A stretch of DNA of 64,000 nt from the NCBI GenBank assembly GCA_029204225.1, contig CM055113.1, positions 33,694,329 to 33,758,328 on the forward strand, in the 5' to 3' direction. The translations under genes were made by a program, and so were the position numbers. Below the pieces are notes generated by a model, which saw nothing but the letters and a program-made list of their open reading frames with translations, was not told the origin of the DNA and ran no database searches. This DNA is from Diphasiastrum complanatum. Lineage: Eukaryota; Streptophyta; Lycopodiopsida; Lycopodiales; Lycopodiaceae. Shown here one piece after another: positions 47,781 to 59,083 of the stretch (its first letter is position 1; each line of letters opens with the position of its first letter).

Positions 47781-50340
47781 TTCCAGGAAACACGCCTTCG
47801 AAAAAAGTTTCAAACATCGCTTTTTTTTCTTTGATTTTCTTAGCTAAAAAATCAAAAAGAACAAGAAGTAAAAAAAAAATCAAGCCCTAAATAACTTAAT
47901 AGCACTAAAAACTAGTTAAAACACTTAAAACCCAAGAAAGAAAATTTTGAAAAAACTCCGCTCGGAGAAATCCTAATGGGATAAACCGAAGCATGTTCTA
48001 GAACATGGAGTGCAATTTATGATTTGGACTACCTTCCAATCCCATCTTCAAATTGCTATGATTGATTTCCCATGGCCCCAATGTGACACGTTCCACACCT
48101 TATTACATACTACTAGTTTGGCTGCATATGATGAGCATTTCATAAACATCTCTTCCACTGCTGAGTCTCATGTGCAACTTGCCTATGCATACTACTACAT
48201 GCACAACTATGTTTTCATGTTTGTGTTGCCCACACTCAGTTTACTGCATTAATTGATATCAACAAGTCACAACACACATTCCTTTATCCACCGCTATCCT
48301 TTAATCATGCTGATGAAGTCGTTGATTCTCATGTTCTTTGAAGTACTCGGCTTCTTCGGGCAGTTACAAGATTGGAGATTTGATGGGCCAAACTATTTTT
48401 ATATACTAGCCATTACCTAGCATGACATGATACTTGGTGCCAATAAGCCTTCTTCATTGGGGGATTTGAATTTTAGCTTACAGCATCCATACCTCTCAAA
48501 ATATTAAGGCTAAAGCATTGCCTAGGCTTCGATTTGTCCTATCAAGAGAGTCGATAGGTGTAAGTAAATTAGAAAGGAATACTAATGAGATAGTGAAATA
48601 AATAAGGATAGAACTTTGAAGTAAGAAGATTTGCTGTGATGACACTATTAATTACTTCCAAAACGCAGTATTACTAATTTGATAGGAGTTAGAAAAAAGC
48701 TTCAACAACAAATTGTGAACACATGCAAGTGAAGGAAGAGAAGAAGCCATTAAGTTTTAGCCTCTCCCCTTTCATCTGCTTTTTTATGGTCCTACTTCCA
48801 ATTTTTGTGTAAATGGAAAGAGTTTGAGGGGCATAATTCCGTACAGTTTTATGGTTCTTGAATGAATGGTTGACACCTCATCACCATGATACTTATGTTA
48901 TCTCGTTGCTAAATGTCACCCAAAGAAAACAAAACGATCCTATGCTGTGGAACTGACCTTGGTTAACTGGTTCTGTTTCAGTTTGCCCTACCAAGATTGC
49001 TAGGACCATGGCTGGAACCAACTCACCAAGGCTGGTTCCACTATGTTCGAAGAAGGTAATTAATGGCATCTAAGTTACATCACCCTCTCAAAGTATCCAC
49101 CACATACTGATGTTTCAAGAAGGCCTGAGCTACAAGCTGGCTTGAGCTCGTTGTCAGAGCCTCATGCAAGCCTTAAAACACATTTTAACACACTACGCTT
49201 GTGCTCACACTTTCGCAATAGGGGGTGAAGGACTTGGTTGTTGAGGCCTGCATATCTCTTTGATACAGTTGAGGGCGGCATTTAACTCCACCCCATATAA
49301 AAATGGGTGATTTGGGACTTGGGTAGCCTGATGCCTAACAAATGAGAAGTTTGGGTCTTGGTCGACGGTTTTGGAAAATGCAGAATTAGCAAGAGTCATT
49401 CAAGAACCGTCTCACTGAACTGTAGATATTAAATCTAATCACAAGTTTTGCAGGACCACACCTTAGAATTCATGACCAGAAAATGTGATTACATTTTTTC
49501 CCCAAATCCAACACGAAAAAAAAAAAAGCATGAGTAAAGTTGAAACTTCAAGAGAGCCGTGCAACCTGCTTCACTGTTCTTCTTGTGTGTTGGTTTTGTT
49601 AGCTCTGTTGATGGCCTCTCAGGAACGGTGAGACAAGGGAGCGTTGCTCCAGTTCGGCTCAAGTTTCTACAACCAGTTGAGCAGGAATAACATCTAAAAA
49701 CATAAGACGTTACAAAGTTTTCTTGAGTTGGATTTCGTTGGAATGTAAAGAAAGTGGAAGTTTCCTTTGCTAGCAGAGCAGGAAAAATCACTACGCATGC
49801 GAAACATCTAAGAAAATGACGATATCTAGCGATAGGTCTTGGTAAGTGGTTGCAGAGTTGTGATTAAAAGCTTTGGATGGCAGTTTCTGAATGAAACATG
49901 AAGAGTTAGTGGTCACGATGAAGAGTTCTGCGTATGGCGAAATCAGGAGGACTTCTAGCAAAGCTATGTTTGGCAGGGTCTAACTTATTAACATTCCAAG
50001 AAAGCAAGGAAGTTTGCAGCAGACAAAAAGGGAGCACGAGCACAGCAGCACTCTGATTCGCACAAAATTCAAGCAACGCAGAGAAAATATCATCAATAAC
50101 AACATTTGTGCTATCGATTTTGCTTGTGCTAAAGCTACAAAATGTCAAAAGAGTTCAGGACAATTAAACAACTCAGAGTAAGAAACAAGAAGGTAGGCAA
50201 ATAAATGTTCCATATGAAAACGTGAATAATGAGCCGAAAGGTAGCAGATTAGAAAGACTGAGCACCGCTGTTTTTTTTTGTATGCATGTGCACTTGTAAA
50301 TACTTATGTGTTCATGCAAAAGAAAAAAAGCACAACATGC
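47781..50340. other. Intron DNA with unidentified minus-strand open frames
   Basis: 47781-49200 shows nothing recognisable. Three minus-strand frames follow. 49205-49399 ends ELNAALNCIKEICRPQQ then PSPSPPIAKV and a stop. 49489-49791 contains GATLPCLTVPERPSTELTK. 49906-50148 follows a CTTTTGACATTTTGTAG acceptor-like tract and contains NVVIDDIFSALLEFCANQSA. Their composition is more protein-like than the surroundings, but I recognise no family. They could be a small nested gene, alternative exons of the ERD7-like gene, or chance. Confidence 0.3.
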
Positions 50341-50749
50341 CTGCTATTATTTCTGCTGATACTTCTGGACGCGCTTCAAATGTAGAATATTGCATCATCA
50401 AGGATTCCAAATATTGCGAAGTTTCCAAAGGTGTTGTCTCCGAGAGGACCAACCCATAGTTGAGGCCTGGCAGAGCAAAAGTATAGCACCGATTTGCAAT
50501 TTTTAGAACTGGCGAATCTTTACCAACAGGCCATTCAACATCTCCCACGAGAGCAGCTACCGCGGCCAGGGGTGAATGCCCTTGCTTCACTAATATCAAT
50601 GAGAAATCCCCCGCTTGCATCAACACGCTTTCTTCTTCATCAATGAGATATAACTGAGCACCTCTCACTTTTAATAATTCTGTCTCGAAGCCTGAAGGCG
50701 GATCAATTCTACTCTCCATACTCGATGTACTGCTAGAATCGCTTCCCAT
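50341..50749 (-). CDS. ERD7-like senescence-domain protein, exon 1 (N-terminal)
   Basis: The exon starts at ATG 50749 with MGSDSSSTSSMESRIDPPSG and continues with the N-terminal region conserved in plant ERD7 proteins: LLKVRGAQLYLIDEEESVL, GDVEWPVGKDSPVLKI, GLNYGLVLS, and a helix LESLMMQYSTF. It ends after one base of a glycine codon (GCA G) at 50341. Exon 2 supplies the other two bases, making AGIGD at the junction, so both phase and family order agree. The border is CAG|GCATGT, which implies a GC-AG intron. Another in-frame ATG would lie three codons upstream if the leader exon at 52176 is spliced to 50750. Family assignment is firm; the exact start is less so. Confidence 0.85.
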
Positions 50750-50750
50750 G

Positions 50751-52175
50751 CTGCACAGTTCTCTGATTTGGCGAGTTTATACAGACAGGTGAGTTCTAAG
50801 CGATTGTCGATCTTCCCTATAACAGGTGGTGTGTGAAACGAGTAATTATAAGACCGAACGTTGTGACAATCTTCCGCCTCGTGTACTTATCAAAGAGAAT
50901 ACAGATATTGACTAAAAGGCTTTAAGTTGAATTTAATTCATAACAATAAGAACAATGCAGAAACAAGACTTCTAAGGTAGATAATTAACAAATGATGCCT
51001 ACAGTTCCAAAATGTCTAGAAAAGGTACAAGAGTTAGAGGTCGGGTGAAAACACTCAGAACTAACCGAACAATGAGCAAAACATGTCTCCCACTTTGACA
51101 TGACTCGGCACATTAAGGCTAGTTGTAAGAAAAGTGGAAACAGCGATGAAGGAAGACTTCAAAGGCACCAAACCAATGCATGCAAGCATTGGTCAGCATT
51201 TGGACAGGAAACACTGGTTTTCAGAATAGACTGATTCCTTCAAGGCTTTGCCTGATTAAGCTATTATGTTCCTAACCAAATTCATTGGACTGTTTTCCAC
51301 CTTCCAGCTTCAAACTAAAAAAATATATATGCCTGTAATGATCAAGGCATACAATCTTTGCATACCAGCACATATCATTCTGCAGATGTTCAAATTAAGA
51401 GCGATGTAATCAACGACAGCTAGCTGTAAAGAGGTGATCCAAATTCATCTAACATACTAAGAAAATAACATCACGTGCACAGGACATACTATCAAGTCAA
51501 GCTGAATTCACATATCGTCATTTCGTACCTGGATCGCATGTACAAACGAGAGCCTTCAAATTTGGACGAATTTTTAGAAAATTACAACTTGCTTGTCGAC
51601 AAACCGTTCAAAGATTAAGCATATTCAAGTACGATGGCATACAATCGATCTCGACCATCGACAAGCAACTCACGTGCCACGCGTATGTTTTAAGTAGCTC
51701 GAATATTATCGTCTGCTATAAATCGGAAAACGTAGTTCCAGACTCAAGGTCTACAGCAAACACAAAACACATTCCGATCAAAAAACTGCTCACGCCATCC
51801 TTGCACCTCATCATACGCACGAAAACTAAATGCTATTACGACGTCAAAACAAAACTTCCAAGACAATATTATTGACAGACATAAGTGCGGAAAAACGAAA
51901 CTTCCGAGACAATATTACTGACAGACATGAGATCGGAAAAACGAAACTTCCAAGACAATATTATTGACAGACATGAGAGCGGAAAAACGAAACTTCCAAG
52001 ACAATATTATTGACAGACATGAGAGTGGAAAAACGAAACTTCTAATACAATACTATTGACAGACATGAGAGCTGAAAAACGAAACTTCCAAGACAATATT
52101 ATTGACAGACATGAGAGCGGAAAAACGAAACTTCCAAGACAATATTATTGACAGACATGAGAGCGGAAAACTTAC
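50751..52175 (-). other. Probable 5' leader intron of the ERD7-like gene
   Basis: A strong donor (TTTTG|GTAAGTT) at 52176/52175 and an acceptor-like GTGCAG ending at 50751, one base before the ATG, would delimit a 1,425-base intron. Leader introns are common in plant stress genes. The first 5 to 324 bases hold a 46-bp minisatellite. The acceptor has a poor pyrimidine tract, so an internal transcription start nearer the ATG (TATAAAC at about 50776-50782) is an alternative. Confidence 0.4.
51852..52170. repeat. Minisatellite: 46-bp unit, about seven copies
   Basis: The unit opens AAACTTCCAAGACAATATTA and continues through GACAGACATGAGAGCGGAAA. Copies begin at about 51852, 51898, 51944, 51990, 52036, 52082 and 52128, with only a few substitutions, and the last is cut two bases short. 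The array lies on the + strand 51852-52170 and stops five bases from the splice donor at 52175, so it fills the start of the probable leader intron of the ERD7-like gene. Confidence 0.95.
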
Positions 52176-52360
52176 CAAAACATCAACTGCTCGCTCGTTC
52201 GCAGCACACCTCATCAGATGAGCTTCATAATAGATCTGTTCAAGCTGAGAATTATCGGATGCAATGATTCTTATCATGTCTTTCGATCCAGAAAAACTTA
52301 CGCCTACCACGATACGTTAGGCAGGATCATCTTAATCGAAGACGCAGCAGCAGGCGCCAT
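52176..52360 (-). other. Candidate 5' leader exon upstream of the ERD7-like gene
   Basis: A minus-strand block ends in the donor TTTTG|GTAAGTT. One frame reads MIRIIASDNSQLEQIYYEAH then LMRCAANERAVDVL up to the donor; I recognise no family. Another carries a short upstream frame starting at ATG 52360 (MAPAAASSIKMILPNVSW, stop). If spliced to 50750, a third frame gives MFC directly in phase with the MGSDSS start. It could therefore be untranslated leader with small upstream frames, or the first exon of an unrelated gene. Confidence 0.35.
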
Positions 52361-52419
52361 GACGAATCGAGAGCCAAAGCGAAATGACGAACAAACGAAG
52401 AAATGGCGGGGCGATCGAT

Positions 52420-52850
52420 CGGCTTAATGACACCACACTCGGATTCCTGCCACGTGTCATATCTGAAGATGTGGCAGGATCTGAGCGTTGATAAGGAGAT
52501 CCAACGGTGGATATCGATGGAGGCAGAGAGGCCAATGAGAACACGGTGCAATGAATATACCGTGACCAGCAGGCACTGAGTCTTCATAGCACGACGTATT
52601 CTCCGCTCGGACACTTAGATTAATGCCACGTGGCATAGCTATGCTGCAGCCTTCTCTAACGGTTAATCGTAAAAAACGTGGCAAGATCTGAACGCTCAGA
52701 AAAATATCCAACGGTCAGCGCTCTAAGAATCTCGTGCTTGCAAGATCGTACAAAGAAGTATCCGAGAGACGCAAATGCACCTGCACAAGTAAAAGGATGC
52801 CACGTCATCTATTAACGTCTTCTCCAAACCCTACTGTGCCCTAATGTACA
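52420..52850 (-). promoter_or_regulatory. Probable ERD7-like promoter with G-box/ABRE elements
   Basis: Perfect CACGTG cores sit at 52451-52456 (within GCCACGTGTC) and 52627-52632 (within the palindrome GCCACGTGGC). Additional ACGT cores are AACGTGGC at 52676-52683 and GCCACGTCAT at 52799-52808. Such sites bind bZIP factors of ABA and drought signalling. A minus-strand TATA-like GTATATTC lies at 52553-52560. The block CACGTG...GGCAGGATCTGA...ATCCAACGGT occurs twice in diverged form (about 52449-52510 and 52625-52720), so the cis-element cluster seems to have arisen partly by local duplication. The context fits an ERD-type gene. Binding and activity are inference. Confidence 0.5.
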
Positions 52851-52890
52851 TGTCCTTTCAAACCCTAAATTGCCCTAATGTACCACGAAA

Positions 52891-52926
52891 TATAAAACCA
52901 AAAGAGAGAGAGAGAGAGAGAGAGAG
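52891..52926 (+). promoter_or_regulatory. Plus-strand TATA box followed by a GA run
   Basis: TATAAAACC at 52891-52899 is followed by a GA run of about 22 bases to 52926. This layout resembles a plant core promoter pointing right, back to back with the ERD7-like promoter. No convincing gene follows: the 52937-53137 frame has no family resemblance. It may be chance or mark a non-coding transcript. Confidence 0.25.
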
Positions 52927-52936
52927 TAATAGATGA

Positions 52937-55900
52937 ATGAGAACCCTAACGGGGGCGGGGGCGGCAGTTGCCACATGGCCGACGTACCATCAGCACGGGA
53001 TGTTCACCTCTGAGCACGTCACACGTCGCAACAGCAGGACTAGCACTTATCTTGCCACCCGAATAACACATGTAAGGCAGAGGCGATCGCCATGTGGCCG
53101 AGTTGGGTGGGAGATAGCAATTGCCACCATCAACTGATCCAGTACCGGCGTTTATCCCGGGCCCCGCCCCCTGTCCCAACAGCATGCAGCAATTCAGCAT
53201 CCGGACGCGCCTCCGGTTGCAACGTGGCCATGGGGGCGGCATGCAACCATACGGCCTCATCATTCCTGCCATTCACAAGAGTTTGGATGCGAAATAATTC
53301 CAGTTTCACGAGAGTAGTAATTATTATTTTTCCATTTAAACTACTTTTAAATTATTATTTTAATATATTTTTACTTTTATAGCTTCAGCAATAATTATTT
53401 ACTCACCAAAAATAATTTATTATTTTAATATTCAGGGAAAATATTGCCCCTTTGCAAGGTACGTGACAAAGCTTATGTGTCTTAGTTTCATGAGCTTTGA
53501 GGGCCCTTTTTCAATAAAAGTTTAGAATCATGGGTTTTTTTGACATTTTAGAATGATGAATGTTGATCTACTTTTGAGCTTCTCCCCCCCCTCCCCCTTC
53601 TTGTGGTATTTTCAACCTATTCTTTCATACCCTTTTACTCGTAGATAGATGTTAAAATTTTGACGTCAAGTCAACCAAGTCGCTATTGCATCATGTGTGT
53701 TCGTCGCTATTGCATCATGTGTGTTCGGGAAACATCTTCAAGCTTTCCCCCAATTTCTTGCAGTTTTTGGAAGTTTTTGAGAATTCTTGCCTTCTAGATC
53801 CTGCATGTTAGATTGCTTGCTTGCAAAATATTAGAAATTTACAGTACCAAATTGTTTTATTAGCTCAATAAACGTACGTAACCCAAGCTTTATGACGATC
53901 TACCTACCTTGCTACGGACAAATTTTTTTGCATGTCAAAACAGACAAAAAATTTCCCGCAAAAAAAAAACTTGCCATTTTTCTAAAAGACAACTTTTGGT
54001 AAGTTTTTTTATGAAAACAATTATGGGAGAAAGATGTCGGTATCATTCCTTTCTTTGTGGGCTTCTCTAGCATGAATATCAAAGGGCTTGCAAACCTTTG
54101 CATATAGGGTAAATTTCTTTCAACCCACCCTAGAGCAAGACCCATAGTTTGAGCTTACAAGTAGAGGGATGGGGTTAATGGTGCAAGAACAAATAATGCA
54201 TCTTGGTTTTCAAGATTGCTTGAACTTGGGACCAAAGAAACTTTGGATGCCAAGCTTACCAAGTGAGCCAACCCTTGGATCATAAAGAACAAATAATGAT
54301 GAGCTATCATCCATAGGCATTGTACCAGACTAAACAAATGGGCTATACAAGCGTCTAGGTTAAAAGCAAACATTAAGTTTGGAGGGGATGGGCCAAGCTC
54401 AAGGACCCAACCTTGTTAAATTTTGCATGTAAATGGCTAATGAATGCTAGTCCCCATGAAAGTTTTGGCAAGTGCTAAATGACATTTTGTAATTGGTAGT
54501 TTCGATGAAAGTTCTAGCGAATTGATTAAATGTTGTTGTTTGATGTGGCTTGGCACGGATGGTTAAATGTTGTTGTTTGATGTGCTACAAAAAAAATTTC
54601 TAACAAAGAAGTGCATAACATCCTTGTAAATTCTTGAAAGATACCAAATGGAATCACATACGTTTTTCACATTGAGAGTATATGGTAGTGCAAAAGAGGG
54701 ACTATACAACCAACCTCATTCTACGAACCAAAGTTCATGTTATGTGGAACATTTAAGTGTTACTAGTGAATATCAATAATAATAATAATAATACCAATAC
54801 TTATCTTAAATTGACTTTCAAAAAGTACTAGATACCCCCACGTGCCACCAAGAACGGTAGAGTGAACAAATGTGTCATGAGTCATGACCAATGACCAATG
54901 AATAGGAGTAAATCACAAACATATGTTATTAGCAAGGGCTAAACTTGTTTGTAAAGTCAAACTAGGCCCACCATCTCCACGACAATGATATTTTGTATCA
55001 AAATTGTAGATAAGATCTCCATGTCCACATATGCCAATGCAAAGAAGAATGAGACCTATCTTTAGCAAAGACCATGAGCTCAACTAGGTCAATTTCATGA
55101 ATAAGTTAACTTAAATAAAAGTGCCTAAAAATTTGAAAGCTATTAGTCACTAGGTGCTCAAAGTTTAAGTTAATAGCCATTTACAAACCATGCAATAACT
55201 CTGCATAAATGAACTACAAATATTGGACATTTAATATTGGCCTTTCGTAGCACATGCATAAATGCAACTTAATTAAAATGATGGGGCTATGGTGGGAGAA
55301 GAAGGTCCCCTTTTGAGGCCCTTCAGACCAAGGGCATAGGGCGGTAGCCCGAGGGCAGAAGGGTCCGAGAAAGGGGCATGTCAGGATATTTGGCCCTAGC
55401 ACATGGCAGTGTGTTGGGTGGCACTGCCTCGGGTTGCCTCGGCTGGTGCTAGCTAAAGTGGTGTGCTTGCTGAAGGGGAGTGGTGTGTTGAATGGTGCAC
55501 TCACTATTTGCTTTCACTACTCCTTGTAGCTTGCATTGCACGTTGTCTGAGCACATTTGATTTAATGTATTGAGCTCCTTCACAGTTTTGAGCATTTGTC
55601 GGAGTTGTGGGGTCCTTTCGTCGCATGTCTAAATCAGCTGGATGTTTGGAAATGGAATAAGTGTAAAACTTGTTTTGCTATTGGCTTTGAAGACGTTTTG
55701 TTGTTACTTTAAGTGAGCCGCTTGCTTTCTTCTGCTCATTAGTTGATGGGATTTGCAATTGAGTGAAAACATGTTTTTAATTGCTGAGTACTTGAATGAG
55801 CAACAACTCTAGAGTGCTCTTATACTATTCCTCATTGGTTGTTGTAACACAAGAGATTACTAACATATCTAAGTTTTCCTCATCGCATGAAAACCGTATT

Positions 55901-58814
55901 CATTAATATCTTGCCTTTTATACTCTCAAGCATTATCTCAAAGAATAGATAAAATTTTGTGTTGGAAAGAGACAATTATAATATTATCAAGTAATTTTTA
56001 GTCGAATCTTGGAAAACAAGATCAAAATAACCTAAAATGACAATGTGGACATCCATGATGATCACCAGCTCCAATATTTGACATGAATATTTTCATGCAC
56101 GAAAAAGAGGTATACTCCTATTGTGGCAAGTCAATAACAGGACTTAGTTTATTTGATGCATCAAAACTAGAATCACTTATTCACAAAGCCACAACCCAAG
56201 GTCCACAATTTTCTTAGAAAGTAATGGCTATTTTATTATCATGTTCCTTGATCTGTTCATGCAATGATGTCCTAAATGCAAATTGGGTACAAGGGTCAAG
56301 CACAGTATACCCCAAAGGGTTGGTTCCACGTTGATTATAATGCCTTCCAAATGTGGTCCACCAACTGTGATCCATACACATAACTTGGTGTGCTAGTCTA
56401 GGTCAATATTGGACTCAATCATCACACAATCATGTACTTTATCTTGAGGTTGGTCCTTGGAAGAGTATAATTTGGCCCCAACTTTGGGGACACCAAGAGT
56501 GTGCATGTGTAATCAATGTGAGTGTGATAGTCAAGATTACAAGTCTAAGTTCTTTTTGTGTGCTACATCCTACCCCATGAGATACCTCAAACATGTGATA
56601 TTTTTGTGTCGCACTTTAAAAACTAAAATACATAATATGCAATAAAGCATGTAGTTGAATTAATGTATGTGTGTGCTTTGTCCTATAAGTGTGAGTCTCT
56701 TTAAAAAGGTTTATGTGAGTCTCTATCATTGTAATACACCTTGTTATAGAATCCAAGATGGTGTACCATGCCAAAGCTTGTTTTAATGTGAACATGGTAT
56801 TGAAGCGTGTGCGATTTTCAATAGCTTTAAGCCTAACCCCTACCTACGGATGTTTGATAATCTAGCTCTAAGACTTTATGATAAAAACTTATCACTCTTA
56901 TATTATCCTAGGCTTAATGTGTAATGTGTCTTCATCAAATGTCACAAGCCTTTCCAACTATAAGAGATTTAAGTAATTCTTTCGAGAGACTCACAACTAT
57001 TTCCACAATTGGGATAGCGTTAGAAAGCTTGATTGATACATTATTTAATTGCTCTTCCTTCAAAAGGGTAGTAGTCTTCACATGTTGATTGCTAAATAAT
57101 GAACCTCTAGTAGCTCGTCCATGATATTTCGAGCTGCATGTTATTGGACATAGAGAAATTCACGCTTATTTGGTGACATTCTAACCTGGTAACTACAAGT
57201 TATGTTTCCATAATTTGCATTTGGGATTGAACTTTTGATAAAGCAAGCCCTCTTCTACAATTCAGTATTTGAAGGGCTCAATTTAGTCATTGACTCTCTT
57301 GAGGTAGAAACTTCCTGTTTTTATTAATAAAAGATGGGAATACCCATCAGAGTACAAAGGAATGCATGTTGAAAGCGTAAAAGCCATAAGGCGAATTGAG
57401 ATACTGTACAACTATATCTATTGAAACAAGAGTCCAGCCAAGCGAGAAATAATAGCCTAATCACCCAATAATGACTCTTCAATCAACTAACCAAGTAGGA
57501 AGCAAGCATTACTAAATTTCCATCCACCATCATCCAACTACAAGAATCAAACACCATCAACCTACTTCCATCATTCAACCATTAGCAAATCCTTAGTATC
57601 CCTCAATCAATCATCAATCAGAAGACTTCTTTCTTACCATGCACAAAAATCATACAAGCAATCACTCCAACTTTGACGTTACCCACTCAATGCACTCAAA
57701 AGGTATGCACACCAAGTACTCATTTTTTTTCTCAATGCAAAATCAAACACTCCATGATGCACTCCTACTAGAGATGAGATTCAAGCAATAACCACCAACT
57801 CCCATAGCGGACTCTATCATGGAGCAACAACATCCACAATCACTAACATCAAAATGGAACTAACTTCCAAGCATCATCAAGCAAGCAAGTTCTCCTCAAA
57901 AAGACTCTCAACCAACATCACATCTAAACTATCACATCAAACTCTCCACTCTCAACTTAGCAACTATCAACATCATCTCATTATCCAACTATCACCTCAA
58001 ACTATCAAATCATTAGCCAACTATATCCAACTATATCTTAACACACATAGTGGCCTCCTTTTATAGTAAATCCCAAGTGGTCCCCTTCAAAATGAGGCTT
58101 TGCCAATTTTCATGCCCTTCCAGCCTTCTTCTCATTTGTCCAATCCCCCTTGGCAAGTACATCAAGTGGCCTCCTTGAGGGTGTAGGAGTTGGTGCCATT
58201 TAAGACCCCTTTCCAACACTAGCCAAGATGCTTCTTTTGTCAACAGCTAGAGGAGGTATCTACCAAACTTTGCTAGCCTCTAAGGCCTTCTTGCATTTAT
58301 GATCCAAAAGGTTGTTGAAGACTCTTGTCAACCTTTCTCTCTCTTGTTAGGCGTCTTCTATTTCCCTCGGTCCTCCATTTTCCTTGGCTTTTCATTTGAT
58401 TTTCCTTGTAGTATGCACAACCCGACTTTTGGTTTTTGGTTTCTCGGGAATACCGACTGATTTGCGTACTTTGCCCATTTCCCATAATTTAGCCAATTTT
58501 GCTAGTTCGGGTTTCTGCCAATTTTAAGTATTGCCCACACTTCACAGCTTGGGTTTTGCCCAATAAATATTTCTCTTTGATGGCTCTTTGACTGGGGTTA
58601 ACTTTTTTGGCATTCATGACTAGGGCTTCCACGACAACACGGTTTCCCTGAAAAATACACTAAGTGATCATATATTAGTAAAAATGGACTCAGTACATGG
58701 TGAGATTTTAGCACGGTCATACCGACTATCTTTTTTACAACTGGCCATTTTTTTGAAAAGCCGTAAAATATTTACCGGCCATTTCTAAGACCGCAAAATT
58801 TGCTCGAGCCTCAT
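52937..58814. other. Intergenic region without a recognised gene
   Basis: 52937-53280 is G+C-rich with overlapping frames on both strands but no domain. 53300-57300 is A+T-rich and shows no coding frame or repeat structure beyond a short AAT run near 54780. 55270-55480 is a G+C-richer island without a coding match. 57500-58050 is a low-complexity CATCAA/TCAATC-rich stretch whose Ser/His/Gln frame is not a credible gene. 58100-58600 shows nothing definite. Confidence 0.45.
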
Positions 58815-58971
58815 TTAGGACGGGCTGGGACCCAATTCTAGGTGGACCGGCACTTTTGGCTCGGTCTTACAAAACTTGACCACAAAATATTTTTGACGAT
58901 TTTTTCGAAAGTCAGTTTCTTACTTTTAAACTGTGTCTAGCCACTTTAGGACGGGCTGGGACCCAATTCTA
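58815..58971. repeat. Two direct copies of a 26-bp block, 131 bp apart
   Basis: TTAGGACGGGCTGGGACCCA followed by ATTCTA occurs at 58815-58840 and again at 58946-58971, identical as far as read. The intervening sequence also shares GACCGCAAAA-type and TTTTTCGAAA-type motifs. They lie on the 3' side of the non-LTR retrotransposon and may be part of its tail or an older local duplication. Confidence 0.7.
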
Positions 58972-59083
58972 AGGCAAATTTGTGCCGATTTTTCTCTAAT
59001 AATCGGGTTTTACATGCCAGTTTTTTCAATTATTGCAAACTTAAACCTCAATATTAGCCCGATTTTCCGTGCGGAAATATTGG

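Larger units (their letters stand above)
28375..50340 (-). other. 22-kb GC-AG intron of the ERD7-like gene, filled with transposons
   Basis: The intron is 21,966 bases. On the minus strand it begins GC (50340-50339) and ends AG (28376-28375). The same eight bases, GCAGGCAT, span both borders (50344-50337 and 28378-28371), so the splice product is unchanged by sliding the border, and only the GC-AG placement gives accepted splice dinucleotides. The intron contains two copia remnants, a BED-finger element, two gypsy pieces of opposite polarity and a large hAT transposon carrying its own insertion. Stretches without recognised content are 29906-33480 and 47781-49200. Confidence 0.7.

Noticed and set aside
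51852-52170. Regular 46-bp repeats that could suggest a CRISPR array
   Set aside because: The repeats are directly adjacent with no unique spacers, and the window is plainly plant nuclear DNA. It is a minisatellite.
57854-58066. Ser/His/Gln-rich 70-codon plus-strand frame
   Set aside because: It arises from a low-complexity CATCAA-rich tract and shows no family resemblance.
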